Source: Actinomycetes bacterium (GTDB lineage: Bacteria; Actinomycetota; Acidimicrobiia; Acidimicrobiales; UBA8190). Taken from it: a stretch of DNA of 46,783 bases. The stretch lies in NCBI GenBank assembly GCA_021819525.1, contig JAKAQW010000006.1:1-46783 (forward strand), read 5' to 3'. Made by a program: the position numbers and the translations under genes. Below, one piece after another: positions 16,179 to 23,977 of this stretch (the first letter of the stretch is position 1; every line of letters begins with the position of its first letter). Below the pieces are notes generated by a model that was given only the letters and a program-made list of their open reading frames with translations, did no database searches and was not told the origin of the DNA.

Positions 16179-17426
16179 ATGCCGCGCTTCGAACCTTTTC
16201 ACGGTGAACGCTACGCCGCCGAGCTACCCCTCGATCTCCTGGTGGCACCGCCGTACGACGTCATCAGCCCGATCGAGCGGACGGTGTTGCTCGCTCGGCA
16301 CCCGGCCAACGCCGTCGTGATCGAGCTGCCGGTGGCACCAGGGGCCGAACCGGCTGCCGACGCCTATGTGCGAGCGGCTCGGACCCTGGCGGACTGGCGG
16401 AGCCGGAAGGTGCTGGTGCGCGACCGGCATCGGGCGCTCTACCCGTACCGCATGACTGTCGCCGGCCACCAGACCACCGGGGTGATCGGCGCCTTGCAGT
16501 GCGCGCCGGACACGGGCGACGTGCTGCCCCACGAGGAGACGACGCCGCGGGACATGACCGACCGCCTGGCGTTGCTCGAAGCGTGCCGGGCCAACGTCTC
16601 GCCGATCTGGGGGCTCTCCCTGGGTAGCGATCTCGGGGACCGCTTCCGGCTCGAGTCCCCTCCTGCAGCCCAGGCGACGGTGGACGGCGTGTGCCACGAG
16701 CTGTGGGTGCTCGACGACCCTGACCAGGTGGCCGCTGTCTGCGAGGCGGTGGACGGCGCCGGGATCGTCCTCGCCGACGGCCACCACCGCTTCGCCACGG
16801 CACAGGCGTACGCCGCGAAGCAGCAGAGGGGCGCGGCGCCTGGAAGCTCGGGCGCTTCGTGGATCATGGCCTTCGTGGTCGAGCTCGATCCTCGAGAGCT
16901 GCAGGTCGGGCCTATCCACCGGGTGCTGTCGGTCCCCGGCGGGGCCGGAGAGCTGGTAGCGGCCGTGTCTCGGTGGTTCGACTTGGAGCCGTGCGCCCGC
17001 GACGACGAAACGGTCACAGCGGTCACCCCGGTCGCCTCGACGCCGACCCGGCCACCTGCCGGCGCGGCCGACCGCGGCCTGCAGCTGGTCACCGGCTCCG
17101 GGGCGTGGTGCCTTCACCCCACGAGCGCCACCGTAGCCGCCGCCAGCCCGCCGGCGCCGCTGAGCTCGTCGGATGTCGTCGACAGCTCGCTCGTCTCGGT
17201 GGCGCTGGGCGACCTGCCCGAGGTGGCCGTTCGCTTCGACCACGACGAGCGCCGGGTGCTCGATGCCGTGCGCGGCGGCGAGGCGGACGCGGCGCTGTTG
17301 CTGCGTCCCGTGCCCGTCGAGGTCATCCGGCGGTGGGCGGCGGCCGGCCACCGGATGCCGGCCAAGTCGACGTACTTCTGGCCCAAGCCCCGAACAGGCA
17401 TGGTCTGGCGGGACCTGGACGGCTGA
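16179..17426 (+). CDS. DUF1015 family protein
   Basis: The 415-residue protein matches the DUF1015 family, known from many bacteria but without an established biochemical role. Characteristic segments are APPYDVIS, ALYPYRM, HEETTPRDMTDRL, GIVLADGHHRF, and the C-terminal RMPAKSTYFWPKPRTGMVWRD. ATG 16179 is preceded by GGAG at 4 nt. Some relatives are annotated as HTH-containing or phosphatase-like, but I see no evidence here. The last codons and the stop codon are part of a 28-bp tandem repeat that continues into the intergenic region, so any frameshift there would change only the C-terminus. Confidence 0.87.
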   Translation: MPRFEPFHGERYAAELPLDLLVAPPYDVISPIERTVLLARHPANAVVIELPVAPGAEPAADAYVRAARTLADWRSRKVLVRDRHRALYPYRMTVAGHQTTGVIGALQCAPDTGDVLPHEETTPRDMTDRLALLEACRANVSPIWGLSLGSDLGDRFRLESPPAAQATVDGVCHELWVLDDPDQVAAVCEAVDGAGIVLADGHHRFATAQAYAAKQQRGAAPGSSGASWIMAFVVELDPRELQVGPIHRVLSVPGGAGELVAAVSRWFDLEPCARDDETVTAVTPVASTPTRPPAGAADRGLQLVTGSGAWCLHPTSATVAAASPPAPLSSSDVVDSSLVSVALGDLPEVAVRFDHDERRVLDAVRGGEADAALLLRPVPVEVIRRWAAAGHRMPAKSTYFWPKPRTGMVWRDLDG

Positions 17427-17516
17427 CCTTTCCTGGCGGGACCTGGACGGCTGACCTTTCCTGGCGGGACCTGGACGGCTGACCTTTCCTGGCGGGACCT
17501 GGACGGCTGACCTTTC
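17405..17516 (+). repeat. 28-bp tandem repeat, four perfect copies, covering a stop codon
   Basis: The unit starts CTGGCGGGACCTGGACGG and is repeated at 17405, 17433, 17461 and 17489 with no differences. The first copy encodes the end of the DUF1015 protein and includes its TGA; the other three are non-coding copies of the gene end. Because 28 is not a multiple of 3, the later copies cannot extend the reading frame. Confidence 0.97.
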
Positions 17517-17611
17517 CTGCGCCCAGGTCGCATCAGCTCACGGCTCGACCCCGACGCCGGTGGTGGCCGATGGCGCGACACCCGTGCCCTACTCCTGACC
17601 GGCGCACCGAG

Positions 17612-17710
17612 GCCGAGCCGCCCATCCCGGCACCCGCGCCGGGGCTCGCGCCCTCCTTCGCCGATGCGTTGGCGCCGAGCCGCCCCCCCGGCACGCGCGC
17701 CGGGGCTCGC
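17612..17710. repeat. Two imperfect 37-38 bp direct repeats, each able to fold into a hairpin
   Basis: Sequences at 17612-17649 and 17674-17710 both start GCCGAGCCGCCC and end GCGCCGGGGCTCGC. Each contains complementary arms (GAGC...GCTC and CCGGC...GCCGG). They lie between the convergent DUF1015 and acetamidase-like genes and could act as bidirectional terminators. No gene is visible in 17427-17750. Confidence 0.6.
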
Positions 17711-17750
17711 TTGCCGCCACCGCCCGAGCGGCCATCCCCTAAGGATCACG

Positions 17751-19070
17751 TCAGATGGCGGACAGCCACGCTTTGGGCACGGCGAAGTGCACCCCTTTGA
17801 CGCCGTCGACGACCTGGGAGACCGATAGGTCGGCTGCCGCGCTCAGCCACGCGTAGGCGGTGGCCCGATCCACCCCGGTGCGCTCGGTCACCAGTGCCAG
17901 CGCCGCCCGGGTGGCGATCCGCACGGCCTCGTCGAGATCCTGGTGCAAGCCGAGGAGGATCCAGGCCTCGTCGGTCTCCCCGTACGGCAGGTCCCACGAC
18001 GGGCACGCCGCTTTGGTGAGATGGATCCGCAGGACGGCTCGCAGTGACCCTTCGAGCGCCGTGAGCGCGATCTCACCGTCACCTTGGGCAAAGTGCGGGT
18101 CGCCGACTTGGACCAGCGCCCCTTCGCATCGGACCGGCAGGTGCAGACGGCTCCCCTTGCCGAGCAGACGGACGTCGAGATTGCCGCCATGGGGACCTGG
18201 CGGCACCGAATGGGCGTCACCACCGGCGGGCGCGACGGCCACCAGGCCGAGGAACGGGCGCAGCGGCAGCCGCAGTCCGCCGCCAGCGGGGGCGTGGACC
18301 GTTGCGGTGGACGGCGGTGCGGACGCCGAGGCGGCTCCGCCGCGACGAGCGGGGACCGTAGCGGCGCGAGCGCCACCAGCCACGCTCGCAGGAGCGGCGG
18401 TGGCGTGCGCGGCGCCGATCGGAGCAGGTGTCGCGGGGACGGCGGCGCGGGTGCTGCGGGTGGCAGCGCCGACGGTGGCGACGGGGTCGACGGTGGCGAA
18501 GCGGCTCACCACCAGAGGTGGGTCGCCGTTCCCGGTACCGGCTTCGGGAAGCTCGCCGGGCAGCGCCCCGCGGCCGTGGCGGTTGGAGATGACGCCGTAG
18601 GGGACACGTCGGAGCAGGTCCACGACCTCGACCGTGACGACGTCGCCGGGCTCGGCCCCCTCGACCCAGATCGGGCCGGTGACGACATGCGGTCCGTCGA
18701 CGGCGGGGTCGTGCACCACCGCGCTGGCAGCGAGGGCGATGGCGTCGAGGAGCACCGCGTCGGCATCGATGCCGAAGGAGCCGAAGTAGGCCACCGGGTC
18801 ACGCCCTTGGTCGAGAAGGATGCCCTCGTGACTGATGGTGTCGACGGTCACGAGGCCACCTGGTGCCACAGTGGCGATCGGCAGGGCGCCCGCGGCACGG
18901 ACCCAGCCCCACGACACGGTGTCAGGACCTGCGGGCACGTAAAGGCCATAGCGAGGGCCGCGTCCCGGCTGCAGGATCTCCTCGCCGACCTGCGTCGAGG
19001 GGCAGCCGGCGCCAGGCGGCCCGGCAGCTGCAGGTGGTACCGAGGACCGCTGGTCGGATCCGTTGCTCAC
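17751..19070 (-). CDS. Acetamidase/formamidase family protein with low-complexity insertion
   Basis: The 439-residue protein resembles the FmdA/AmdA family, which hydrolyses formamide or short amides to ammonia and the acid. Family features are WVEGAEPGDVVTVEV, the HGGNLDVR segment, and GDPHFAQGDGEIALTALEGS. Family members bind metal through His and acidic residues. Between residues about 185 and 245 there is an Ala/Thr/Pro-rich stretch not expected in the fold, apparently an insertion in a loop. GTG 19070 is the likely start; the frame is open further upstream without family similarity. Nitrogen scavenging is plausible but unproven. Confidence 0.82.
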   Translation of the reverse strand: MSNGSDQRSSVPPAAAGPPGAGCPSTQVGEEILQPGRGPRYGLYVPAGPDTVSWGWVRAAGALPIATVAPGGLVTVDTISHEGILLDQGRDPVAYFGSFGIDADAVLLDAIALAASAVVHDPAVDGPHVVTGPIWVEGAEPGDVVTVEVVDLLRRVPYGVISNRHGRGALPGELPEAGTGNGDPPLVVSRFATVDPVATVGAATRSTRAAVPATPAPIGAAHATAAPASVAGGARAATVPARRGGAASASAPPSTATVHAPAGGGLRLPLRPFLGLVAVAPAGGDAHSVPPGPHGGNLDVRLLGKGSRLHLPVRCEGALVQVGDPHFAQGDGEIALTALEGSLRAVLRIHLTKAACPSWDLPYGETDEAWILLGLHQDLDEAVRIATRAALALVTERTGVDRATAYAWLSAAADLSVSQVVDGVKGVHFAVPKAWLSAI

Positions 19071-19229
19071 CGTCGCCCACCGTAACGGCCGAAGGCTGCT
19101 GCGGCGTGCAGGTCGCGTGGCTGGCGCTGCGTGAGCATCGACGGGAGATCCTGTCCTCCAAGCGTACGAGGTGGACTGCAGCTCGGCGCGCCTGCGAAGC
19201 TCGCTGCAGTGGATGCTTCGACCGGACCC

Positions 19230-19613
19230 GTGCAGCGCATCAGCGCCGTCACCCTTTTGACCAGCGATATGAGCAAGTCCGTCGCCTTCTACGAAGCGCT
19301 CGGACTTCGCCTGGCGTACGGAGGGGAGACAGCGGACTTCACGAGCTTTCGGGTCGGCGACGGCTTCCTCAACCTGCAACTCGATCCTGCCAGGTCAGCC
19401 GCACAGCCGATCTGGGGACGCGTGGTGCTCTGGGTCGACGACGTCGACGCGGCGTACGAACGGGCGCTGCGCGCGGGGTATGTCCCGGAGCGCGCTCCTG
19501 CGGACGCAGCCTGGGGGGAGCGCTACTTCCACCTACGCGATCCCGACGGCCACGAGATGAGCTTCGCTCGGCCGCTCGCCGATGGGGGCTCCTCGGATCC
19601 AGGCACCTCGTAG
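19230..19613 (+). CDS. VOC (glyoxalase/bleomycin resistance) superfamily protein
   Basis: The 127-residue protein has the paired beta-alpha-beta-beta-beta modules of the VOC superfamily. It begins RISAVTLLTSDMSKSVAFYEALG and ends YFHLRDPDGHEMSFARPL, where the DPDGHE segment supplies a metal-ligand Glu in active members. These proteins range from metal-dependent isomerases and dioxygenases to antibiotic-binding proteins, and the substrate cannot be read from sequence. GTG 19230 gives the usual length; GTG 19209 is an alternative. It is divergent from the acetamidase-like gene. Confidence 0.82.
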   Translation: MQRISAVTLLTSDMSKSVAFYEALGLRLAYGGETADFTSFRVGDGFLNLQLDPARSAAQPIWGRVVLWVDDVDAAYERALRAGYVPERAPADAAWGERYFHLRDPDGHEMSFARPLADGGSSDPGTS

Positions 19614-19757
19614 CGCAGCGCCGCCGCTGCCCTGGAGGTCGAGGAGCCTCCGATCGATCGGGGAAGCCCCCCTTCGAGCAGCGTGGGTGCTACGGAACGC
19701 ATTCACCCAGCTAGCAGGCCAAATCCGCGCTGTCGAGCTCCCAGGCGCACGGATTAT

Positions 19758-19773
19758 TGCTTGACGATAAGCA
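19758..19773 (+). promoter_or_regulatory. Palindromic MarR-type operator inside the marR promoter
   Basis: TGCTTGACGATAAGCA has 5-bp inverted arms (TGCTT/AAGCA) spaced by 6 bp. It lies between a -35-like TTATTG (19754-19759) and the -10 TATACT (19776-19781) of the adjacent marR gene. Binding here would block its own promoter, the usual autoregulation of MarR-MFS operons. Confidence 0.65.
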
Positions 19774-19775
19774 GG

Positions 19776-19781
19776 TATACT
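19776..19781 (+). promoter_or_regulatory. Leaderless promoter -10 (TATACT) for marR-MFS
   Basis: TATACT is the best -10 match in the window and ends 6 nt before the GTG at 19788. It supports the long N-terminal form of the MarR protein, including its hexapeptide repeats. Confidence 0.65.
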
Positions 19782-19787
19782 GCCCAC

Positions 19788-20546
19788 GTGCGAGGGTACC
19801 AGGAACGGTTCTCGGCGCCTGTGGAGGCTGCGGCGCCTGTGGAGGCTGCGGCGCCTGTGGAGGCTGCGGCGCCTGTGGAGGCTGCGGCGCCTGTGGAGGC
19901 TGCGGCGCCTGTGGAGGCTGCGGCGGGTTCAGAGGCCGCCGCGGTGCCGGCGGAGGCTGCCGCGAGTGGCGCGCCAGGCGTCTTGGGGGCCGGTCGTCTC
20001 GACGAGCCCGCGAAGGCCGCCGCGGTACCGGCGGATGTAGGCGCGGGCGGCGCGCCGATCGTGTCGGCGGCGGAGCTTGCCGCGGACGGCGTGCCAGGCG
20101 CACCGGCACCTGGTGACCTCGACGAGCCTGCCCGGCTGCGCGCCGCGCTGCTGCGCCTCGGGCGTCGGCTGCGGGCCATCGACGCCGGCACCGGGCTCAC
20201 CCCGGCTGAGCTGGCGGTGCTGGGGGCAGTGGTGCGCTGCGGGCCGGTCCGGCCGTCGGAGCTGGCTCAGCTCGAAGGGTTGAACCCGACCATGGTGTCG
20301 CGGCTGCTGGCTCATCTGGTCGACGAGAAAGTGCTGTGTCGCGACGACGACCCCGCTGACCGGCGTGGCGCGTTGGTGGCAGTGACCGCCCGGGGTCACC
20401 AGCTGCACCAGCAGCTGCGAGCAGCGCGAGCCCACGCCCTGTTCGTGCAGCTGCAGCGGCTTCCCCCTGCACAGCAGGAGGCCATCTCGGCGGCCGTGCC
20501 CGCCCTCGAGGCGCTCTCCGAGCTGCTGGGCGGGCACCGGCGGTGA
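19788..20546 (+). CDS. MarR-family repressor with a repetitive N-terminal extension
   Basis: The 252-residue protein carries a C-terminal MarR winged-helix domain (about residues 110-250), with [20 protein letters not shown] as recognition-helix region and the [14 protein letters not shown] wing. MarR proteins are normally about 145 residues; here the first 100 are Ala/Pro/Val/Glu-rich. They include six perfect APVEAA hexapeptides (residues 10-45) encoded by an 18-bp DNA repeat (19815-19922). The start is supported by the adjacent -10. The gene overlaps the MFS transporter by 4 nt, so it probably represses that pump and its own promoter until a ligand binds. Confidence 0.85.
   Translation: MRGYQERFSAPVEAAAPVEAAAPVEAAAPVEAAAPVEAAAPVEAAAGSEAAAVPAEAAASGAPGVLGAGRLDEPAKAAAVPADVGAGGAPIVSAAELAADGVPGAPAPGDLDEPARLRAALLRLGRRLRAIDAGTGLTPAELAVLGAVVRCGPVRPSELAQLEGLNPTMVSRLLAHLVDEKVLCRDDDPADRRGALVAVTARGHQLHQQLRAARAHALFVQLQRLPPAQQEAISAAVPALEALSELLGGHRR
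19815..19922 (+). repeat. 18-bp in-frame tandem repeat (six copies) in marR
   Basis: GCGCCTGTGGAGGCTGCG is repeated six times without mismatch and encodes APVEAA each time. Copy number could vary without changing the frame. Confidence 0.95.
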
Positions 20547-21976
20547 TCCGCCGCGGGTGGAGAGCGCTGTGGCCGTCGTGGGTCGACCGGAACCTGCGCA
20601 TCATCTTGGTGGGCCGAACCTCCATGAGCGTGGCGCGAGCCATCGCCGGCGTGGTGGCCGTGCTGTACCTTGCGGCCGAAGGGTTCTCCGCCCTCGAGAT
20701 CGGCGTGCTGTTCTTGGTGGTGACCCTGGTCTCCGCGCTGATGTCGACCACGGTCGGCTTGCTCTCGGACCGCGTGGGTCGCAAGCCGTTCCTGGTGGCG
20801 GTGCCGTTACTGGCCGCGGCGGCCGCGGTCGTGTTCTCCTTCGAACGTGCCCCGGCGCTGCTGTTCGTGTTCGGCGCCTTGGGTAGCTTCGGCCGCGGCG
20901 CGGGTGCCGGTGGCGGCACGGTCGGCCCCTATCAGCCAGCAGAGGCCGCCATGGTGGCCGAGGGAGTCCCCCGCTCCGCGCGGCCCGCCGCTTTCGGCCG
21001 CCTGGCCTTCACTTCCACGCTCGGAGCGCTCGTCGGCGGGCTGCTGGCGGGGCTCGCCCGCACCCATCCGCACATGAGCCTGGCTGGCGCCACCGCTGCC
21101 TACCGACCGGCGTTCCTCGCTGCTGCCGTGCTGGCTGGCGCAGCCGGCATCGTCGCGCTCTGGCTCCACGAGCCGGCTCGCGATCCGGTACCCGACCCGG
21201 TACCCGACCCGGTACGCGACGCAGCACATGAGCCGGCACACGACCCGGCAGTCACAGCGGCGCCACACCCTCGGCGAGAAGGGCTGGTGTGGCCTCGGCG
21301 GTCGTGGCCCGCGCTGTGGCGGCTGTCCACCACCAACGCGGTGAACGGCATGGGGATGGGGATGGTCGCTCCGTTCTTGAGCTACTGGTTGGCTCGACGC
21401 TACGGGGCGAGCCCGGGGACCATCGGGCTGCTCTTCGCCATGGTCAACGCCGGCACGCTGGCGTCGACCCTGGCGGCTGCGGGTATCGCCAGACGGCTGG
21501 GCACCGTTCGGGCCATCGTCGGCGTGCGAGCCATCGGCGGCCTGTTGATGATCCCGATGGTTCTCGCCCCCACCTTCTGGCTCGCCGGGGCGGTGTTCTT
21601 CGTGCGGATGCTGGCTCAGAGAGTCGGGCTACCACTGCGCCAGTCGTTCACCCAAGATGTCGCCCACCCCGACGAACGTGCCAGCGTGGCGGCACTGTCG
21701 AACTTGCCCGCTCAGGGCACCATGGCCGGCGGCCAGGTCCTCGCCGGCTACCTGTTCGACGAGGTCGGCTTGGCTGCGCCATTCGAGCTTGCCGCGGTGT
21801 TCCAGGTCGCCAACGCCGTGCTCTACGGGGTGCTGTTCGGCTGGGCCAAGCCCCGCGTCCCCGCCAAAACCCATGCCCCCGTTGACCCCGATGCCCCCGT
21901 TGACCCCGTTGACCCCAGACGTGTCGGGCTCGAAGCACCTGCTTCTCCTCCGAGCCGCTCACCTGCTGCGACCTAG
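20543..21976 (+). CDS. MFS transporter, probable drug/metabolite efflux
   Basis: The 477-residue inner membrane protein has the hydrophobic pattern of a 12-helix MFS transporter. The loop 2-3 motif GLLSDRVGRKPFLV (MFS motif A) lies at about residues 72-85, with a central loop at about 210-240 rich in PDPVPDP repeats. The C-terminal tail has PVDPDAPVDPVDP repeats. The GTG start overlaps the marR stop, so it is the MarR-controlled pump. The exported substrate is unknown. A strong hairpin follows the gene. Confidence 0.92.
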   Translation: MIRRGWRALWPSWVDRNLRIILVGRTSMSVARAIAGVVAVLYLAAEGFSALEIGVLFLVVTLVSALMSTTVGLLSDRVGRKPFLVAVPLLAAAAAVVFSFERAPALLFVFGALGSFGRGAGAGGGTVGPYQPAEAAMVAEGVPRSARPAAFGRLAFTSTLGALVGGLLAGLARTHPHMSLAGATAAYRPAFLAAAVLAGAAGIVALWLHEPARDPVPDPVPDPVRDAAHEPAHDPAVTAAPHPRREGLVWPRRSWPALWRLSTTNAVNGMGMGMVAPFLSYWLARRYGASPGTIGLLFAMVNAGTLASTLAAAGIARRLGTVRAIVGVRAIGGLLMIPMVLAPTFWLAGAVFFVRMLAQRVGLPLRQSFTQDVAHPDERASVAALSNLPAQGTMAGGQVLAGYLFDEVGLAAPFELAAVFQVANAVLYGVLFGWAKPRVPAKTHAPVDPDAPVDPVDPRRVGLEAPASPPSRSPAAT

Positions 21977-21995
21977 GAGCCGGGCCTCCCGTCGG

Positions 21996-22025
21996 GGAGA
22001 GCGGGTTCTACGGAGCCCGCTCTCC
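21996..22025 (+). terminator. Terminator hairpin of the marR-MFS operon
   Basis: GGAGAGCGGG (21996-22005) and CCCGCTCTCC (22016-22025) form a perfect 10-bp stem with a 10-nt loop, 20 nt after the MFS stop. The rest of the 314-bp gap to 22290 shows no gene I can support. Confidence 0.65.
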
Positions 22026-22257
22026 TAGCTAGAAGGCCAAAGAACGGTCTCATGACACCCGCCCCAGCCGCAGGGGGGCGGTGGCTGCCGGTCGTGTGGG
22101 GGAGACGTGCCAGAATTGCGACCAGGCTCGCATGGCCCCTGGAATGCGCTGCCACGAGGAAGATGCTCACACCACAGAGCGAGGATCATCACATCAGAGG
22201 TCGGTGGACGCAGCAGGCGGCCACACGACAGACGAGCAGTGCCACTCGGCAAATCCC

Positions 22258-22295
22258 GCAGGGCGCTCCGGCTACCGCAGGGCGCTCCGGCTACC
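22258..22295 (-). repeat. 19-bp tandem duplication covering the stop codon of the small membrane protein gene
   Basis: The 19-bp unit GCAGGGCGCTCCGGCTACC (plus strand) occurs at 22258-22276 and 22277-22295. Read on the minus strand it includes the TAG stop (22291-22293) and the last residue of the 78-residue protein. The second unit, further downstream, is a non-coding copy. Confidence 0.9.
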
Positions 22296-22527
22296 GCAGC
22301 TCCTTCTGCCGGCGGTTGCGCCCGCTCTTCAAGGCGTAGTTGGTGGCCACGGCGCCGACCACTGCCAACAGCACCAGCGCGACCAGGCCGAGCAGCCAGT
22401 AGACGAGCGCGGCGAGCACGACCACCCCTCCGGCCGCCCAGAAGTGCTTCCGGTAGCGCTCGGGGTGCGCCACCGGCCGGGCCACCGCCTGCACCAGCCG
22501 GTTGCTGCCTGAAGAATTCGTCGACAT
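22291..22527 (-). CDS. Small membrane protein of unknown function
   Basis: The 78-residue protein has a polar N-terminus (1-28), a hydrophobic block at about residues 30-63 able to form one or two transmembrane helices, and a short, strongly basic tail (KSGRNRRQKELR). The ATG is preceded by GGAGG at 6 nt, a good ribosome site. I do not recognise the family. The upstream segment 22528-22742 separates it from the metallo-beta-lactamase-fold gene, so it has its own transcription unit. Its stop codon lies in a duplicated 19-bp unit. Confidence 0.75.
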   Translation of the reverse strand: MSTNSSGSNRLVQAVARPVAHPERYRKHFWAAGGVVVLAALVYWLLGLVALVLLAVVGAVATNYALKSGRNRRQKELR

Positions 22528-22623
22528 GATGTACCTCCACGCGTAAGGCTAGTGGCTGGCACTGCGGCGCGGCGCGCGCGGCCCACTGTGGTCGCCTCTG
22601 CCGGAGCGTCGCGTGAGGCCTGC

Positions 22624-22638
22624 GAGCACCTGGTGCTC
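22624..22638 (-). terminator. Short hairpin downstream of the metallo-beta-lactamase-fold gene
   Basis: GAGCAC and GTGCTC form a 6-bp stem with a 3-nt loop, about 105 nt beyond the stop of the gene at 22743. It could end that transcript. There is no T-run. Confidence 0.3.
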
Positions 22639-22742
22639 GATGCGCTCCCCGGCGAGGAGATCCCGTTTTCCCCTTGGCTACGAGCAACGGTCTCTCGCGA
22701 GCACCTGCTCTCGAGATCCCAGGAGGAGATCCCAGCTGCCGC

Positions 22743-23849
22743 TCAGGCGGCGCGCAGGGTGTAAGAGGTGCCGACGGCGTTCGGCACGAAGGCCTCGGGG
22801 AGCGCGCCAGCCAGGCGGTGCTGGGCCTTCCAGCCGGTGCAGTGAGCGGGCACCACCAGCTCGGGGGCCAGCTCGCCGAGCGCGCTCACCGTGGGCTCGA
22901 TGATCGGCTCGAACGCCGCGCCGGTGAGGTGCAGCCCACCCAGCAACGCGCACAACTGTGACGTACCGCAAAGGCGCAAGGCGTGGCGGCAGATGTTCAC
23001 GGCGCCGGCATGACCGCACCCGGTGAGCACGACGATCCCCCGTCCGCGGACCTCGACCACCAGCGCCTGGTCGTCGAGGACCAGCGGGTCGGGCCGCCAG
23101 CCGTCTGCGCCGGCCGCCTCGTGGCCCGGCAGCCCCTGCTCGAACTCCGTGGTGCGGTCGATCTCCCCGGTGATCAGCAGCGCGCCGTCGAGCAGCACCG
23201 AGGGGTAGCGTCGCTCGACGAGCGAGAAGCCTTCCCCTTCCAGTGAGCGGCGCGACAGTGTGGGGAGCTCCATCGGCTCGGCGCCGGGGATCCGCAGCCG
23301 GCGCCGGGTCCACGCTGCGGGGTGCAAGGTGAGTGGCAGGCCCGAGCGGCCGTAGAGGCGGGCGAGACCACAGAGGCCGCCGGTGTGGTCGAAGTGGCCG
23401 TGGCTGAGGATGACCGCTTCGATGCTCGCCACGTCGATGTCGAGGCGCCGCAGGTTGGTGGAGAGCCCGTCGGGGGAGATGCCGGTGTCGAAGAGGACGG
23501 TGTGGCTCGTCTCGCCCCGATGCAAGGTCACCAGCGCGGCGAAGCCGTGCTCGGCGAGGAGCCCTGGCGTCGTGGTGCCCTCCTCGTACTGGGGCGCGTC
23601 GACCGGGGGGATAGAGGCCCGCCGGGCCCGCCGGGCGGGGCCGAGATCGGCGAGGAGCATGTCGAAGCTGTTGTCCACGAGGGTGGTGATCACCACCTCG
23701 TCGACCGGTTCGAGGCGTACCGGGTCGACGGCGGCACCATCTGCAGGGCGGGGCAGGGTCGCAGCTGCGGGGTCGTCGTGGCGGGCATGGGCGTCGTGGC
23801 GGGCATAGGCGTCGTGGCGGGCATGGTCGCCGCGGCTGCCAGTGCACAT
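22743..23849 (-). CDS. Metallo-beta-lactamase-fold protein, dihydropteroate-synthase-like MBL subfamily
   Basis: The 368-residue protein has the MBL metal motif HGHFDH at residues 150-155, FDTGIS before it, and TGCGHAGAVN further on. This pattern is typical of the MBL group annotated as 7,8-dihydropterin-6-yl-methyl-4-(beta-D-ribofuranosyl)aminobenzene 5'-phosphate synthase-like; that name describes an archaeal activity and need not apply here. The N-terminal 25 residues contain an ARHDAH-type repeat encoded by an 18-bp DNA repeat (23775-23826). ATG 23849 follows a leaderless -10. The real catalytic domain starts near residue 50. Confidence 0.82.
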   Translation of the reverse strand: MCTGSRGDHARHDAYARHDAHARHDDPAAATLPRPADGAAVDPVRLEPVDEVVITTLVDNSFDMLLADLGPARRARRASIPPVDAPQYEEGTTTPGLLAEHGFAALVTLHRGETSHTVLFDTGISPDGLSTNLRRLDIDVASIEAVILSHGHFDHTGGLCGLARLYGRSGLPLTLHPAAWTRRRLRIPGAEPMELPTLSRRSLEGEGFSLVERRYPSVLLDGALLITGEIDRTTEFEQGLPGHEAAGADGWRPDPLVLDDQALVVEVRGRGIVVLTGCGHAGAVNICRHALRLCGTSQLCALLGGLHLTGAAFEPIIEPTVSALGELAPELVVPAHCTGWKAQHRLAGALPEAFVPNAVGTSYTLRAA

Positions 23850-23855
23850 GAGGCC

Positions 23856-23861
23856 ACGCTA
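23856..23861 (-). promoter_or_regulatory. Leaderless promoter -10 (TAGCGT) for the MBL-fold gene
   Basis: On the minus strand TAGCGT ends 6 nt before the ATG at 23849. The spacing equals that of other leaderless genes here and supports the long N-terminus. Confidence 0.45.
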
Positions 23862-23977
23862 GCTGGCCGGTGCCACCGGGCTCCAGGGTCCTTACCGGTG
23901 GCCTGGACCGCCAGTGCACAGGTGGTGCGACTGCAGCTCACCGACCGGGGTGCCGAGCGCCTCGGGGCCCGGTGATG

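Noticed and set aside
15919-16320. Plus-strand frame between pyrF and the DUF1015 gene
   Set aside because: It overlaps the DUF1015 N-terminus in another frame and shows no family; the mihF gene expected here in mycobacteria does not match.
19761-19781. TTGACG as the -35 of the marR promoter
   Set aside because: It is only 9 bp from TATACT; TTATTG at 19754 has normal spacing, and TTGACG is part of the palindromic operator.
22552-22764. 70-residue plus-strand frame between the small membrane gene and the MBL gene
   Set aside because: No ribosome site, overlaps the MBL gene end, and contains a hairpin more likely to be a terminator.
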